A stretch of DNA of 35,134 bases from CAZALT01 sp964485515 (GTDB lineage: Bacteria; Actinomycetota; Acidimicrobiia; Acidimicrobiales; Acidimicrobilacustridaceae): contig CAZALT010000014.1 in NCBI GenBank assembly GCA_964485515.1, forward strand, positions 1-35,134, written 5' to 3'. Positions 15,311 to 24,082 of the stretch are shown piece by piece (position 1 is the first letter of the stretch; each line of letters starts with the position of its first letter). A program made the position numbers and the translations under genes. The notes beneath the pieces were generated by a model, which worked only from the letters and a program-made list of their open reading frames with translations, searched no databases and had not been told where the DNA came from.

Positions 15311-16630
15311 ATGGCAGCACGGCTGGCGCCTTCGTACCAGGAGCGGTGCCTGTGGCACGCCCAGGTGCAGGCACCTGCCACGGAGGCCGATGCCGGCGCG
15401 TCGCTGCCCCCATCGGCCGACGTGGTCGTCGTCGGGGCCGGGATCTGCGGGCTCGCCGCGGCGGACACGCTTGCTCGCGGCGGGCGTTCGGTCGTCGTGG
15501 TCGACAAGGAGGCGCTGGGGTGGGGTGCGTCGAGCCGCAACGGCGGCATGGTCATCCCCGAGCTGAAGGCTGGTCCCGTCGCCCTCGAAGCAAGGTACGG
15601 ATCGCTGGGCCGCCGGCTCTACGACGAGGTCAACGAGGCGTTCGACCACGTCGAGGCCGTGATCGCCGGCGAGGACGGGCGGGGCGGCATCGACTGCGAC
15701 TACGAGCGTTCGGGTCAGCTCTACCTCGCCCACTCGCCACGCCACGCCCCCGAGCTTCGGGACATGGCGATCGAGCACGGCGAGGTTCTGAGCGAGGAGA
15801 TCCGGTTCGTGCCGCGAGGGCGGCTCGCCGGCGAGATCGGAAGCGACGCGTTCTACGGCGGCGTCGTCATCGAGCGCACCGGCGGGTTGCACCCGGCGAA
15901 GTTCCACGCCGGTCTCGCCCGGCGGGCGATCGAGTCGGGAGCGCACGTGTTCGACCGGACCGCGGCGACGTGGCTCTCGTGGGAGGACTTCGGTGACGAG
16001 CCGGGACACCTCGTCACCACGACGCGGGGACCCATCCGTGCCCGAGACGTGATCGTCGCCACCAACGCGTACGCCGACGATGCCGTGCCCGGCGTGCAGG
16101 CCCGGGTGCTGCCCGTCGGGTCGTACCTCATCGCCACCGAGGTGCTCGATCCGGACCTCGCCCGCTCGGTCGCCCCGACGGGTCGGATGATGGTGGACAC
16201 CCGCAACTTCTTGGCGTACTGGCGGCTCACCCCTGACGGTCGACTGGCCTTCGGTGGACGCCGCAGCCTCGACGCGGTCGACGTCGCCGAGGCGCGCGAC
16301 TTCCTCTACGACAAGATGGTCTCGATCCACCCTCAGTTGGGAGAGGCCGAGATCGAGGTCGAGTACGCCTGGGGCGGCAACGTGGCCGTCACGCTCGACC
16401 GGTTGCCCCACGTCGGGGTGAGCAACCGCGCCTGGTACGCCACCGGCTGCAACGGCTCCGGTGTGGCCCTGCTGCCCTGGCTCGGCCACCGCATCGCCCA
16501 GGTGCTCCTGAAGGAGACCGCTCCACCCGCCTTCGCCGAGCTCGAGCACCCCAAGATCCCGCTGCGTTCCTGGCGCTCGGCCTACCTCCCGCTGGTCAGC
16601 CGCTGGTTCGCCTTCCAAGACGCCCGCTGA
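15311..16630 (+). CDS. FAD-dependent amine oxidoreductase (DAO/PuuB-like)
   Basis: A 439-residue member of the D-amino-acid-oxidase superfamily. The FAD Rossmann motif VVVGAGICGL (GxGxxG 42-47) is followed by an acidic ribose-binding end (VVVDKEALGWGASSRNGG), and the C-terminal FAD signature ATGCNGSGVALLPWLG lies near 376-391. SSRNGG is typical of the gamma-glutamylputrescine oxidase (PuuB) and glycine oxidase branch. Such enzymes oxidise a C-N bond to an imine, releasing an aldehyde or keto product and usually hydrogen peroxide. No ligase like PuuA is in the window, so direct oxidation of a free amine, or another secondary amine substrate, is possible. The start is set by the TANNNT-N6-ATG arrangement. 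It converges on the aminotransferase ending at 16695. Confidence 0.88.
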   Translation: MAARLAPSYQERCLWHAQVQAPATEADAGASLPPSADVVVVGAGICGLAAADTLARGGRSVVVVDKEALGWGASSRNGGMVIPELKAGPVALEARYGSLGRRLYDEVNEAFDHVEAVIAGEDGRGGIDCDYERSGQLYLAHSPRHAPELRDMAIEHGEVLSEEIRFVPRGRLAGEIGSDAFYGGVVIERTGGLHPAKFHAGLARRAIESGAHVFDRTAATWLSWEDFGDEPGHLVTTTRGPIRARDVIVATNAYADDAVPGVQARVLPVGSYLIATEVLDPDLARSVAPTGRMMVDTRNFLAYWRLTPDGRLAFGGRRSLDAVDVAEARDFLYDKMVSIHPQLGEAEIEVEYAWGGNVAVTLDRLPHVGVSNRAWYATGCNGSGVALLPWLGHRIAQVLLKETAPPAFAELEHPKIPLRSWRSAYLPLVSRWFAFQDAR

Positions 16631-16660
16631 CCGAGCCGATCCTGGACCGGCCGTGGCCGC

Positions 16661-16690
16661 GGTGGAGGTGGAGGTGGAGGTGGAGGTGGG
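16661..16690. repeat. Five tandem 6-nt repeats between convergent genes
   Basis: GGTGGA repeated four times plus GGTGGG fill half of the 64-bp spacer between the stops of the FAD oxidoreductase and the minus-strand aminotransferase. The G-rich strand could form quadruplex-like structure and might help termination, but this is speculative. Confidence 0.85.
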
Positions 16691-16694
16691 TCGA

Positions 16695-18104
16695 TCACCG
16701 GATCGAGGTCAGCGCGTGGCAGAAGGCAGAGAACATCTCGACGTAGCGGTCGATGTCGTCGTCGGTGTGCTGCACCGACAGCGTCCACTGCTCTTCGTCG
16801 CCCGGAGTCATGAAGAGACCTCGGTTGAGCGCCCACGGGAACGCGGCGCCGAACAGTTGGGGCTTGGTGTCGAGGAAGTCGCGGTAGTTGCGCGACACCT
16901 CCTTGCGGAACGACACGCAGCCCTTGGCCCCCAGGTCGACCGTGTGGGCGGGGATGCCCGATTCGTCGATGGCGGCCTGGCATCCGGCGGCGAGACGGGC
17001 CCCCTTGTCGGCCAGCTCGTCGTATGCGGCGGGCGTCAGGACCTCGGTGAGGCAGGCCAGCCCGGCCGCCGCCACCAGCGGGTTGCCGTTGAACGTGCCC
17101 ATCTGCGCCGCGCCGTTGGCGATGATGTCCATCACGGCGGCCTCACCGCCGAACGCGGCGCCCGGCGTCCCCCCGAAGACCGCCTTCGCGTAGCAGGAGA
17201 GGTGCGGCTTCACGCCGTACCGACCCTGTGCGCCCGCGGCGTGGACGGTGGCGCCGGCCTTCACCTCGTCGAAGATGAGCACGGACCCGTTGCGATCGCA
17301 GATGTCACGCAGGGCCTGGAGGTACCCAGGTTCTGGCTCGATGATGCCGACGTTCATCATCACGGGCTCGAGGATCAGGCAGGCGATCTCGTCGCCGCGC
17401 GCCGCGACCAGCGCCTCGAAGGCCGCCGCGTCGTTGAACGGCACGACGGCGGTGTGCCTGGCGACGTCGGCAGGGATGCCGAGCGACATGGGCGTCGTCG
17501 GGGGCAGCTCGCGTCCGCCGACGGCGTCGGCGTTCGGCAGCACCGAGAACATCACGGTGTCGTGGTGGCCGTGGTACGAACCCTCGATCTTGACCACCAG
17601 CTCGCGCCCGGTTGCGGCGCGCGCGACGCGGATGGCGTCCATCGTCGCCTCGGTGCCCGAGTTGGCGAAGCGCACCTGGTCGAGGTCGAAGCGCTCGCAC
17701 AGCTCTTCGGCGACGCGCACCGTCGTCGGGGTGGGCGCGGCGAAGTGCGTGCCCGTCTTGGCGGCGTGGGTGATCGCTTCGACGATCTTGGGATGGGCGT
17801 GACCGCACACCCCGACGCCGAAGCCCCCGTGGAAGTCGAGGTAGTCCGTGCCGTCGACGTCCCACACATGGGCGCCCTCGCCGCGCTCGATGTAGATGGG
17901 GTAGGGGTCGCCGGCCTGGAACGACGAAGGAACGCCGAGCGGCATCGACCGCAGAGCCCGCTCGTACCACTCCCTCGACCTGGTCGTGTTGGTGAGGAGC
18001 GTGGCGCTCTCGGCGTCGGCCAGCTCAGCGGCCCGGGTGGAGAGCTGATCGGAAGAGGAGTGGGCGGATGCCGGATCGGGGGAGATGGACGCAGCGTCGG
18101 TCAT
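16695..18104 (-). CDS. Class III PLP aminotransferase (glutamate-1-semialdehyde mutase-like)
   Basis: A 469-residue fold-type I PLP enzyme whose motifs are closest to the glutamate-1-semialdehyde aminomutase/aminotransferase group: RFANSGTEATMDAIRVAR, SYHGHHD, Asp279 in IFDEVKAG and Schiff-base Lys307 in CYAKAVFGG, then GTFNGNPL. It is longer than HemL because of an N-terminal extension of about 40 residues and C-terminal additions, and lies far from haem genes, so a catabolic transaminase is more likely than HemL. The ATG shares one base with the patD stop (TGATG), implying coupled translation, so it should act with that aldehyde dehydrogenase, for example on GABA or another omega-amine. The exact substrate is unknown. 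Confidence 0.85.
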   Translation of the reverse strand: MTDAASISPDPASAHSSSDQLSTRAAELADAESATLLTNTTRSREWYERALRSMPLGVPSSFQAGDPYPIYIERGEGAHVWDVDGTDYLDFHGGFGVGVCGHAHPKIVEAITHAAKTGTHFAAPTPTTVRVAEELCERFDLDQVRFANSGTEATMDAIRVARAATGRELVVKIEGSYHGHHDTVMFSVLPNADAVGGRELPPTTPMSLGIPADVARHTAVVPFNDAAAFEALVAARGDEIACLILEPVMMNVGIIEPEPGYLQALRDICDRNGSVLIFDEVKAGATVHAAGAQGRYGVKPHLSCYAKAVFGGTPGAAFGGEAAVMDIIANGAAQMGTFNGNPLVAAAGLACLTEVLTPAAYDELADKGARLAAGCQAAIDESGIPAHTVDLGAKGCVSFRKEVSRNYRDFLDTKPQLFGAAFPWALNRGLFMTPGDEEQWTLSVQHTDDDIDRYVEMFSAFCHALTSIR

Positions 18105-19534
18105 CAGAACTTCACCATGACGTGCTTGAGCTCGGTGTAGTGCTCGACGGCGTAGATCGACATGTCCTTGCCGTAGCCGGACTGCTTGAACCCGCCGTGG
18201 GGCATCTCCGAGGAGATCGGGATGTGGTCGTTCACCCACACCGTGCCGAACGTGAGCTGGCTGCTCATCTTCATGGCGCGCGACACGTCCCGGGTCCACA
18301 CCGACGCGGCGAGGCCGTAGTCGACGCCGTTGGCCCAGGCGAGGGCCTGGTCCTCGTCGCTGAAGCGCTGCACCGAGACGACCGGGCCGAACACCTCGCG
18401 CTGCACCAGTTCGGCGTCCTGCGCGGGGTTGGCGACGACGGTCGGCGCGTAGAAGTACCCGGGCCGGTCGATGGAGGCTCCGCCCACCACCGCTTCCGCC
18501 CCCGCCTCGACGGCCCGGGTCACCATGCCCGCCACGCGTGCTCGCTGATCGCTCGACACGACCGGACCGACCTCGGTGGCCTCGTCGGTGGGGTCGCCGG
18601 TGACCAGGTTGCTCACCGCGTCGGCGAGCCCGGACACGACCGAGTCGTAGACGCCCGGTCCGGCGATGACCCGACACGGCGCCGTGCAGTCCTGCCCCGA
18701 GTTGTAGTAGCCGGTCTCGGCCAGCGTGGCGACGAGCGATTCGACATCCGCGTCGTCGAACACCACGACCGGTGCCTTGCCGCCGAGCTCGAGGTGCACG
18801 CGCTTGAGCGTGTCGGCGGCGTTGCGGGCGATGAGCTTGCCCGTGGCGACGTCGCCGGTGATCGACACCATGGCCACCTTCGGGTGTCGGACGAGGGCGT
18901 CGCCCGCCGTCTCGCCCTGACCGGTGACGACGTTGAACACGCCGGGCGCCAGGATGTCGGCGGCGAGCTCGGCGACGCGCAGCGCGCTCAGCGGCGTGAG
19001 CTCGCTCGGCTTGAGGATGAACGTGTTGCCCGCGGCGAGGGCGGGCCCGAACTTCCACACCGCCATGTTGAGCGGGTAGTTCCACGGTGCGATCCCCGCG
19101 CACACCCCGAGCGGGTCGCGCCGCAACATCGAGGTGTGGTCCTCCAGGTACTCGCCGGCCGCCTGGGTCTGCATCGTCCGGGCGGCGCCGGCGAAGAAGC
19201 GAAGGTTGTCGACGGTGAGGTCGAACTCGAACTCGATGATCGACCTCGGCTTGCCGACGTTGGTCATCTCGAGCTCTTGGAGCTCGTCGAGGTTGGCCTC
19301 GACCGCGTCGGCCAACGCGAGGAGCTTCTCGGAACGCTCCCGAGGGGTGGCTCGCCCCCACGTGGTGAAGGCTTCCGCGGCCGCGTCGACCGCGACGTCG
19401 ACGTCGGACGGTCCGCTCGAGGCGACGGCGGTGATGACCTCGCCGGTGGCGGGGTTGATCACGTCGTCGGTGGCTCCCGAATCGGCGTCACGCCACGTGC
19501 CACCGATGAAGTTCTGCGTCGGCACCTTCGGCAC
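18104..19534 (-). CDS. patD: Gamma-aminobutyraldehyde dehydrogenase (PatD-like)
   Basis: A 476-residue NAD-dependent aldehyde dehydrogenase, closely similar to Escherichia coli PatD throughout: LRFFAGAAR, AAGEYLEDHTSMLRRDPLG, IAPWNYPL, GYYNSGQDCTA and the C-terminal SEMPHGGFKQSGYGKDMS and KHVMVKF. Catalytic Asn152, Lys175, Glu249 and Cys283 are all present. PatD converts 4-aminobutyraldehyde (from putrescine) to GABA. The start is a GTG with GAGAGGA seven bases upstream. First gene of a two-gene operon with the aminotransferase below (stop/start overlap TGATG). Divergent from the PotABCD importer across a 236-bp spacer with a 21-bp inverted repeat. This is the strongest pointer to putrescine/polyamine catabolism in the window. 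Confidence 0.92.
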   Translation of the reverse strand: MPKVPTQNFIGGTWRDADSGATDDVINPATGEVITAVASSGPSDVDVAVDAAAEAFTTWGRATPRERSEKLLALADAVEANLDELQELEMTNVGKPRSIIEFEFDLTVDNLRFFAGAARTMQTQAAGEYLEDHTSMLRRDPLGVCAGIAPWNYPLNMAVWKFGPALAAGNTFILKPSELTPLSALRVAELAADILAPGVFNVVTGQGETAGDALVRHPKVAMVSITGDVATGKLIARNAADTLKRVHLELGGKAPVVVFDDADVESLVATLAETGYYNSGQDCTAPCRVIAGPGVYDSVVSGLADAVSNLVTGDPTDEATEVGPVVSSDQRARVAGMVTRAVEAGAEAVVGGASIDRPGYFYAPTVVANPAQDAELVQREVFGPVVSVQRFSDEDQALAWANGVDYGLAASVWTRDVSRAMKMSSQLTFGTVWVNDHIPISSEMPHGGFKQSGYGKDMSIYAVEHYTELKHVMVKF

Positions 19535-19638
19535 GGCGTTCCTCTCGGTCGAACCGGGGATCGGCGCGGCGGGGCGCGCCGGTCGTTTCCATCGATGTGA
19601 TGGTCTACGGACTCATGTTGATCCTCGAATGTGACAGA

Positions 19639-19659
19639 TGGCAAGGGATTCTGTTGCCA
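19639..19659. promoter_or_regulatory. 21-bp inverted repeat, candidate operator
   Basis: TGGCAA and TTGCCA are separated by nine bases in the 236-bp spacer between divergent patD and potA. The perfect 6-bp arms and position suggest a dimeric regulator site controlling both transcripts. The Lrp/AsnC protein encoded at 26626 is the obvious candidate, but this is inference; no promoter hexamer could be placed with confidence next to it. Confidence 0.5.
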
Positions 19660-19770
19660 GCATGAGAACCGACGGCGGAATCCGTTGCAGGGAAGGAACA
19701 GTCGTGCCAGAGTTCGAAGCGAGAGCCTGCTGATGAGCCGGATGCGTGACCACCCAGCCAGGAGCGGCAG

Positions 19771-20979
19771 ATGGACGTGACCTCGATCGACGAGCAGGTG
19801 GTCCCCGAGCCGCCGGCCGCAGGTGACGCGTCGCCTCGTCCCGTCATCGAGCTCGATCACGTCACCAAGGAGTTCACCGAGTTCACCGCCGTCCACCACG
19901 CGAACTTCACCATCGGCGAAGGCGAGTTCTTCTCCATGCTCGGCCCGTCGGGATGCGGGAAGACCACGACCCTGCGCATGATCGCCGGCTTCGAGATGCC
20001 CACCTCGGGGACGATCCGCCTCAGCGGCGTCGACGTGTCGTCCACTCCGCCCTACAAGCGCAACGTCAACACGGTCTTCCAGCACTATGCGCTGTTCCCC
20101 CACATGTCGGTATGGGACAACGTGGCCTTCGGGCCCCGCTCGAAGAAGTGGCCGAAGGCGAAGACTAAGGAGAAGGTCGACGAGGTCATCGAGGTCGTGC
20201 GGCTCGACGAGTTCGCACGACGACGGCCGTCTCAGCTCTCGGGTGGCCAGCAGCAGCGTGTCGCGCTGGCTCGGGCGCTGGTCAACGAGCCCGAGGCGCT
20301 GCTGCTCGACGAGCCGCTCGGTGCCCTCGACCTGAAGCTGCGCCAGGTCATGCAGTTCGAGCTCAAGCGCATCCAGCGCGAGGTCGGCATCACGTTCGTC
20401 TACGTCACCCACGACCAGGAGGAGGCGCTGACGATGAGCGATCGCATCGCCGTGATGAACGCGGGCAGGGTCGAGCAGATCGGCACGCCCACCGAGATCT
20501 ACGACAACCCGGCCTCGGTGTTCGTTGCCGGCTTCATCGGCCAAGCCAACCTCTGGCCCGCCGCGATCTCTGCGGTGCCGAACGGCTCGGCGGACGCTGG
20601 CGGCGTGGTCACCGCCGAGTGCCTCGGTTCGGTGGTCACGACCCGCACCGGTGCCAGCTCGCTGCGGACCGGGCCGGGAGTGGTCATGGTGCGGCCCGAA
20701 CGCCTCGCCTTGTCGGCGACGAAACCGACCGATGGGTCCGCCGTGCGCGGCACGGTCACCGACCTCACCTTCCAAGGTCCGGTCGTGCGCGTGTCGCTCG
20801 ACGCCACGGACACCTCGACGGGCGAGGCCACGATCATCGCCCATCTCGGGCCCGACGAGGACCTGCCCGCCGTGCGACCGGGCGACGAGTTGTGGGCGTC
20901 GTGGCCAACCGATGCCGCCTGCACGCTGCCCGACGCCGAGCTCCCACCCGACGACGACGAGGTCATCGAAGAGGGCTGA
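19771..20979 (+). CDS. potA: Polyamine-type ABC transporter ATP-binding protein
   Basis: A 402-residue ATPase of the PotA/CUT1-like group that powers import. Walker A GPSGCGKT (58-65), Q-loop (VFQHYALFP), signature LSGGQQQR (156-163), Walker B LLLDEP (177-182) and H-loop THDQ are complete. A C-terminal TOBE domain (about 280-380) follows, typical of PotA and FbpC. AGGAG six bases before the ATG supports the start. First gene of potA-potD-potB-potC, divergent from patD. The C-terminal tail is very acidic. Confidence 0.93.
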   Translation: MDVTSIDEQVVPEPPAAGDASPRPVIELDHVTKEFTEFTAVHHANFTIGEGEFFSMLGPSGCGKTTTLRMIAGFEMPTSGTIRLSGVDVSSTPPYKRNVNTVFQHYALFPHMSVWDNVAFGPRSKKWPKAKTKEKVDEVIEVVRLDEFARRRPSQLSGGQQQRVALARALVNEPEALLLDEPLGALDLKLRQVMQFELKRIQREVGITFVYVTHDQEEALTMSDRIAVMNAGRVEQIGTPTEIYDNPASVFVAGFIGQANLWPAAISAVPNGSADAGGVVTAECLGSVVTTRTGASSLRTGPGVVMVRPERLALSATKPTDGSAVRGTVTDLTFQGPVVRVSLDATDTSTGEATIIAHLGPDEDLPAVRPGDELWASWPTDAACTLPDAELPPDDDEVIEEG

Positions 20980-20999
20980 TCCTGAGATCCGCAACGACC

Positions 21000-21053
21000 C
21001 GAACGCCTGATCACGACCGAACGCCTGATCACGACCGAACGCCTGATCACGAC
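21000..21053. repeat. Three perfect tandem 18-nt repeats between potA and potD
   Basis: Three identical copies of CGAACGCCTGATCACGAC, each with a central TGATCA palindrome, occupy most of the 89-bp spacer between the potA stop and the potD start. A single copy difference of 18 keeps reading frame, but the region is not translated in the chosen annotation. It may affect potA/potD mRNA processing or be slippage DNA. Confidence 0.92.
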
Positions 21054-21068
21054 CCGAATGGAGGGGCC

Positions 21069-22253
21069 ATGGCCCGTGACCCGAAGTCGAACCTCCACCT
21101 TCCCCCGCCCGCCACCGCCGCCGGCCCGTCCCGTCGGCAGTTCATCAGCAGGAGCGCGCTCGTCGCCGGTGGGTTGCTGCTGTCGCCGGCGTGGTTCGCC
21201 GCGTGCAGCAGCGACAGCGACGACTCGACGTCCGGCTCGGGCGGGCCGACCAGCTCCGACACGCTGCGCATCTCGAACTGGCCGTTCTACATCGCGGAGG
21301 GGTTCAACACGTCGTTCCAGGAGGCCACCGGCATCTCGGTCGTCTACGACGAGAACTTCCAGGACAACGAGGTGTGGTTCGCGGCGAACAAGGATGCGCT
21401 CGACGCCAAGCAGGACATCGGTGCCGACCTCGTCGTCCCGACCGACTTCCTCGTCGGACGGCTCATCGCTCTCGGTTGGCTGGCCGAGCTCGATCACGCC
21501 CAGATCCCCAACATCGGCAACCTCCGCCCCGACCTGGTGGACCTGCCAGCCGATCCGGGGAACGTGCACTCGCTGCCCTACATGTCCGGCATGCTCGGCC
21601 TCGCCTACAACAAGGCGCGGGTGGGACGAGAGATCACGTCGGTGGACGACCTGTGGGATCCCGCCTTCCGGGGCCGGGTCTCGATGCTCGCCGACGTCCG
21701 CGACGGCCTCGGCATGATCATGCTGGCCCAGGGCAACGACCCGGCCGATCCCACCGAGGAGGCGGTCCAGCAGGCGGCCGACAAGGTGGCCGAGGAGAAC
21801 GGCAAGGGTCAGATCCGTCGCTTCACCGGCAACGACTACGGCGACGACCTCACCAGCGGCAACGTCATCATCGCCCAGGCGTACTCGGGCGACGTCGCCC
21901 AACTCCAGGAGGACAACGCCGATCTCGAGTTCGTCGTGCCCGAGGGTGGGTCCACCCAGTTCATCGACCTGATGGCGATCCCCTACACGACCAGGAACCA
22001 GGTAGGTGCCGAGAAGTGGATGAACTTCGTCTACGACCGGGCCAAGTACGCCAAGCTCATCGAGGAGGTGCAGTTCATCCCTGTCCTGTCCGACATGACC
22101 ACCGATCTCGAGGCGATCGATCCCGAGCTGGCCGCGAACCCGTTGGTGAACCCGTCGCAAGAGACGCTCGACCTGCTCGCCAACTGGGCCCCGCTCACCG
22201 ACGAGCAGGAGCAGGCCTACGCCGCGATCTACATCGAGATCACCGGGGGCTGA
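21069..22253 (+). CDS. potD: Polyamine-type ABC transporter substrate-binding lipoprotein
   Basis: A 394-residue extracellular binding protein of the PotD/PotF group. It carries a twin-arginine signal (SRRQFIS, 21-27) and a lipobox FAAC with Cys46, so it is probably exported folded by Tat and lipid-anchored. The mature part begins with TLRISNWPFYI and contains the typical spermidine/putrescine-binding-protein layout (DLVVPTDFLV, LPYMSGMLGLAYN, DLWDPAFRGRVSMLADVRDGLGM). The ligand-binding Asp/Trp/Glu residues cannot be assigned without a model, so putrescine versus spermidine versus another amine is open. GGAGGGG just before the ATG supports the start. Tat export of a Pot binding protein is less common than Sec. 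Confidence 0.92.
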   Translation: MARDPKSNLHLPPPATAAGPSRRQFISRSALVAGGLLLSPAWFAACSSDSDDSTSGSGGPTSSDTLRISNWPFYIAEGFNTSFQEATGISVVYDENFQDNEVWFAANKDALDAKQDIGADLVVPTDFLVGRLIALGWLAELDHAQIPNIGNLRPDLVDLPADPGNVHSLPYMSGMLGLAYNKARVGREITSVDDLWDPAFRGRVSMLADVRDGLGMIMLAQGNDPADPTEEAVQQAADKVAEENGKGQIRRFTGNDYGDDLTSGNVIIAQAYSGDVAQLQEDNADLEFVVPEGGSTQFIDLMAIPYTTRNQVGAEKWMNFVYDRAKYAKLIEEVQFIPVLSDMTTDLEAIDPELAANPLVNPSQETLDLLANWAPLTDEQEQAYAAIYIEITGG

Positions 22254-22257
22254 ACTC

Positions 22258-22296
22258 ATGCGCGGTCGGCAGGTGGCCCCGGGGGTGGTGATCTAG
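22258..22296 (+). other. Twelve-codon mini-frame abutting the potB start
   Basis: ATG at 22258 opens a 12-residue frame that ends with TAG at 22294-22296, directly touching the potB GTG at 22297. It could let ribosomes hand over to potB, which has only a GTG start and a poor, G-rich Shine-Dalgarno region. Chance occurrence is possible. Confidence 0.2.
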
Positions 22297-23172
22297 GTGG
22301 CCGGCACCGCGGCGAGCGGCCGCAAGCAGGCCAAGTGGGTGCCCTACGCGATGATCGCGCCGGGACTCATCTACCTGGCCATCTTCTTCGTCATCCCGAT
22401 CCTCACCCTGTTCAAGACCTCGCTGTCGTCGAACACGGGCTCGGTGTACCTGCCGGAGTTCAGCCTCACCTGGGAGTTCTCGAACTACTCGGATGCGATC
22501 AGCGACTACCAGGAGCAGATCATCCGGTCCTTCGTCTACGCCTTCATCGCCACGGTGCTCTGCCTCGCCATGGCGTATCCGCTGGCCTACTTCATCGCCT
22601 TCCGGGCCAAGCGGTCCAAGCCGTTGCTCCTCGGTCTGGTGATCCTGCCGTTCTTCGTCACCTTCCTGGTCCGCACCATCGCCTGGAAGACGATCCTGGC
22701 CGACGACGGCATCGTGGTGGACGTGCTCGGCTCCGTCGGACTGCTGCCGCCGGAGGGTCGTCTGCTGTCCACGTCGTGGGCCGTCGTGGGTGGACTCACC
22801 TACAACTTCCTGCCGTTCATGGTCCTGCCCATCTACGTGTCGCTCGAGAAGATCGACCCTCGCCTGCTCGAGGCGTCGAAGGACCTCTACGGGAAGCCGG
22901 CGCGCGGATTGCGCAAGGTGGTCCTGCCCCTGTCGATGCCCGGCGTGCTGGCCGGCAGCTTGTTGACCTTCATCCCGGCCGCCGGCGACTTCATCAACGC
23001 CGAGTACCTCGGTGGCACCCAGACCACGATGATCGGCACCGTCATCCAGAAGCAGTTCCTCGTCGTGAAGGACTACTCGACGGCCGCCGCGCTGTCGTTC
23101 ATCCTCATGGCCATCATCCTCGCCGCCGTGCTCGCGTACACCCGGGCGCTCGGAACAGAGGACCTCGTCTGA
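22297..23172 (+). CDS. potB: Polyamine-type ABC transporter permease (PotB)
   Basis: A 291-residue inner-membrane permease with about six transmembrane helices (first at about 15-40). The cytoplasmic EAA loop, LEASKDLYGKPARGLRKVVLPLS (about 191-213), docks on the PotA ATPase. The start is a GTG just after a TAG stop; it lies 43 bases after potD. Its stop shares one base with the potC ATG (TGATG). Forms a heterodimer with PotC. Confidence 0.93.
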   Translation: MAGTAASGRKQAKWVPYAMIAPGLIYLAIFFVIPILTLFKTSLSSNTGSVYLPEFSLTWEFSNYSDAISDYQEQIIRSFVYAFIATVLCLAMAYPLAYFIAFRAKRSKPLLLGLVILPFFVTFLVRTIAWKTILADDGIVVDVLGSVGLLPPEGRLLSTSWAVVGGLTYNFLPFMVLPIYVSLEKIDPRLLEASKDLYGKPARGLRKVVLPLSMPGVLAGSLLTFIPAAGDFINAEYLGGTQTTMIGTVIQKQFLVVKDYSTAAALSFILMAIILAAVLAYTRALGTEDLV

Positions 23173-24047
23173 TGGTCGCGCCCGCGCAGATCGAATCGAC
23201 GAGGATCCCGCCCCCCGGGTCCGGTTCGTCGAGGTCGCGTCGGCCCCGGTCGGCGAAGCGCCTCGGCGGTGCCGGTGACATCCTGCTCGCCGCCGTCGCC
23301 TTCCTCGTGCTGATCTTCTTGTTCCTGCCGGTCGCCGTCATCGTGCTGTTCTCGTTCAACTCGCCCGCCGGCAAGTTCAACTACGCGTGGAACGAGTTCT
23401 CGCTCGACGCCTGGACCGACCCGTTCAAGTACCCGCAGCTGGCTGACGCACTGGTCATGTCGCTCAAGGTGGCCGCGGTCTCGACCGCCATCGCCCTCGT
23501 GCTCGGCACCCTCCTCGCCATCGCCCTGGTTCGTCAACGGTTCCGCGGACAGGGCGCCACCGACACCTTCCTCGTGCTGCCGCTCACCGCGGCCGAGGTC
23601 GTCATGGGTGCCTCGCTGCTGACGTTGTTCCTCGACGTGGGTTGGAACCGCGGCTTTTGGACCATCGTCATCGCCCACGTCGGCTTCGAGATCTCCTTCG
23701 TCGCGCTCACGGTGCGGGCTCGCGTCCGCGGCTTCGACTGGACCGTCGAAGACGCGTCGATGGACCTCGGCGCGACGCCGGCCCGGACGTTCGTGCGCGT
23801 GACCCTGCCCCTCATCGTCCCGGGGATCGTCGCCGCGGCGATGCTGTCGTTCGCGCTGTCGCTCGACGACTTCATCATCACGTTCTTCAACGCCGGTTCG
23901 ACCTCCACCTACCCCCTGTACGTCAACGCGGCGGTGAAGAACGGCCTGCCCCCGCAGGTCAACGTCCTCGCCACTGGCATCCTCCTCGTCAGCTTGGTCC
24001 TGCTGGTGGCCGGGTCGTTGTGGAACCGCAGGCGTGCCGCCGACTGA
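23172..24047 (+). CDS. potC: Polyamine-type ABC transporter permease (PotC)
   Basis: A 291-residue permease with about six transmembrane helices, the first at about 37-61, after a basic, Ser/Arg/Pro-rich cytoplasmic tail of about 30 residues. The EAA loop is VEDASMDLGATPARTFVRVTLP (about 192-213). SFALSLDDFIITFF near 226-239 is characteristic of PotC-type subunits. The ATG overlaps the potB stop by one base, so the two subunits are made in step. Last transporter gene; the transaminase gene follows after 35 bases. Confidence 0.94.
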   Translation: MVAPAQIESTRIPPPGSGSSRSRRPRSAKRLGGAGDILLAAVAFLVLIFLFLPVAVIVLFSFNSPAGKFNYAWNEFSLDAWTDPFKYPQLADALVMSLKVAAVSTAIALVLGTLLAIALVRQRFRGQGATDTFLVLPLTAAEVVMGASLLTLFLDVGWNRGFWTIVIAHVGFEISFVALTVRARVRGFDWTVEDASMDLGATPARTFVRVTLPLIVPGIVAAAMLSFALSLDDFIITFFNAGSTSTYPLYVNAAVKNGLPPQVNVLATGILLVSLVLLVAGSLWNRRRAAD

Positions 24048-24055
24048 TAAGGACA

Positions 24056-24069
24056 GTCACTCCAGTGAC
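24056..24069. promoter_or_regulatory. Short inverted repeat between potC and the aminotransferase
   Basis: GTCACT-CC-AGTGAC is a perfect 6-bp inverted repeat with a 2-base centre, in the 35-bp spacer. It could be a small operator. The loop is too short for a stable RNA hairpin. Meaning uncertain. Confidence 0.3.
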
Positions 24070-24082
24070 CGAGGGACCGCTC

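Noticed and set aside
16695..18104. Haem-pathway glutamate-1-semialdehyde aminomutase (hemL)
   Set aside because: Motifs are related, but the protein is longer, is coupled to patD, and no haem gene is near.
19662..19733. A 23-codon frame in the patD-potA spacer as a leader peptide
   Set aside because: No ribosome-binding site, no run of regulatory codons, and it starts just beyond the inverted repeat; most likely chance.
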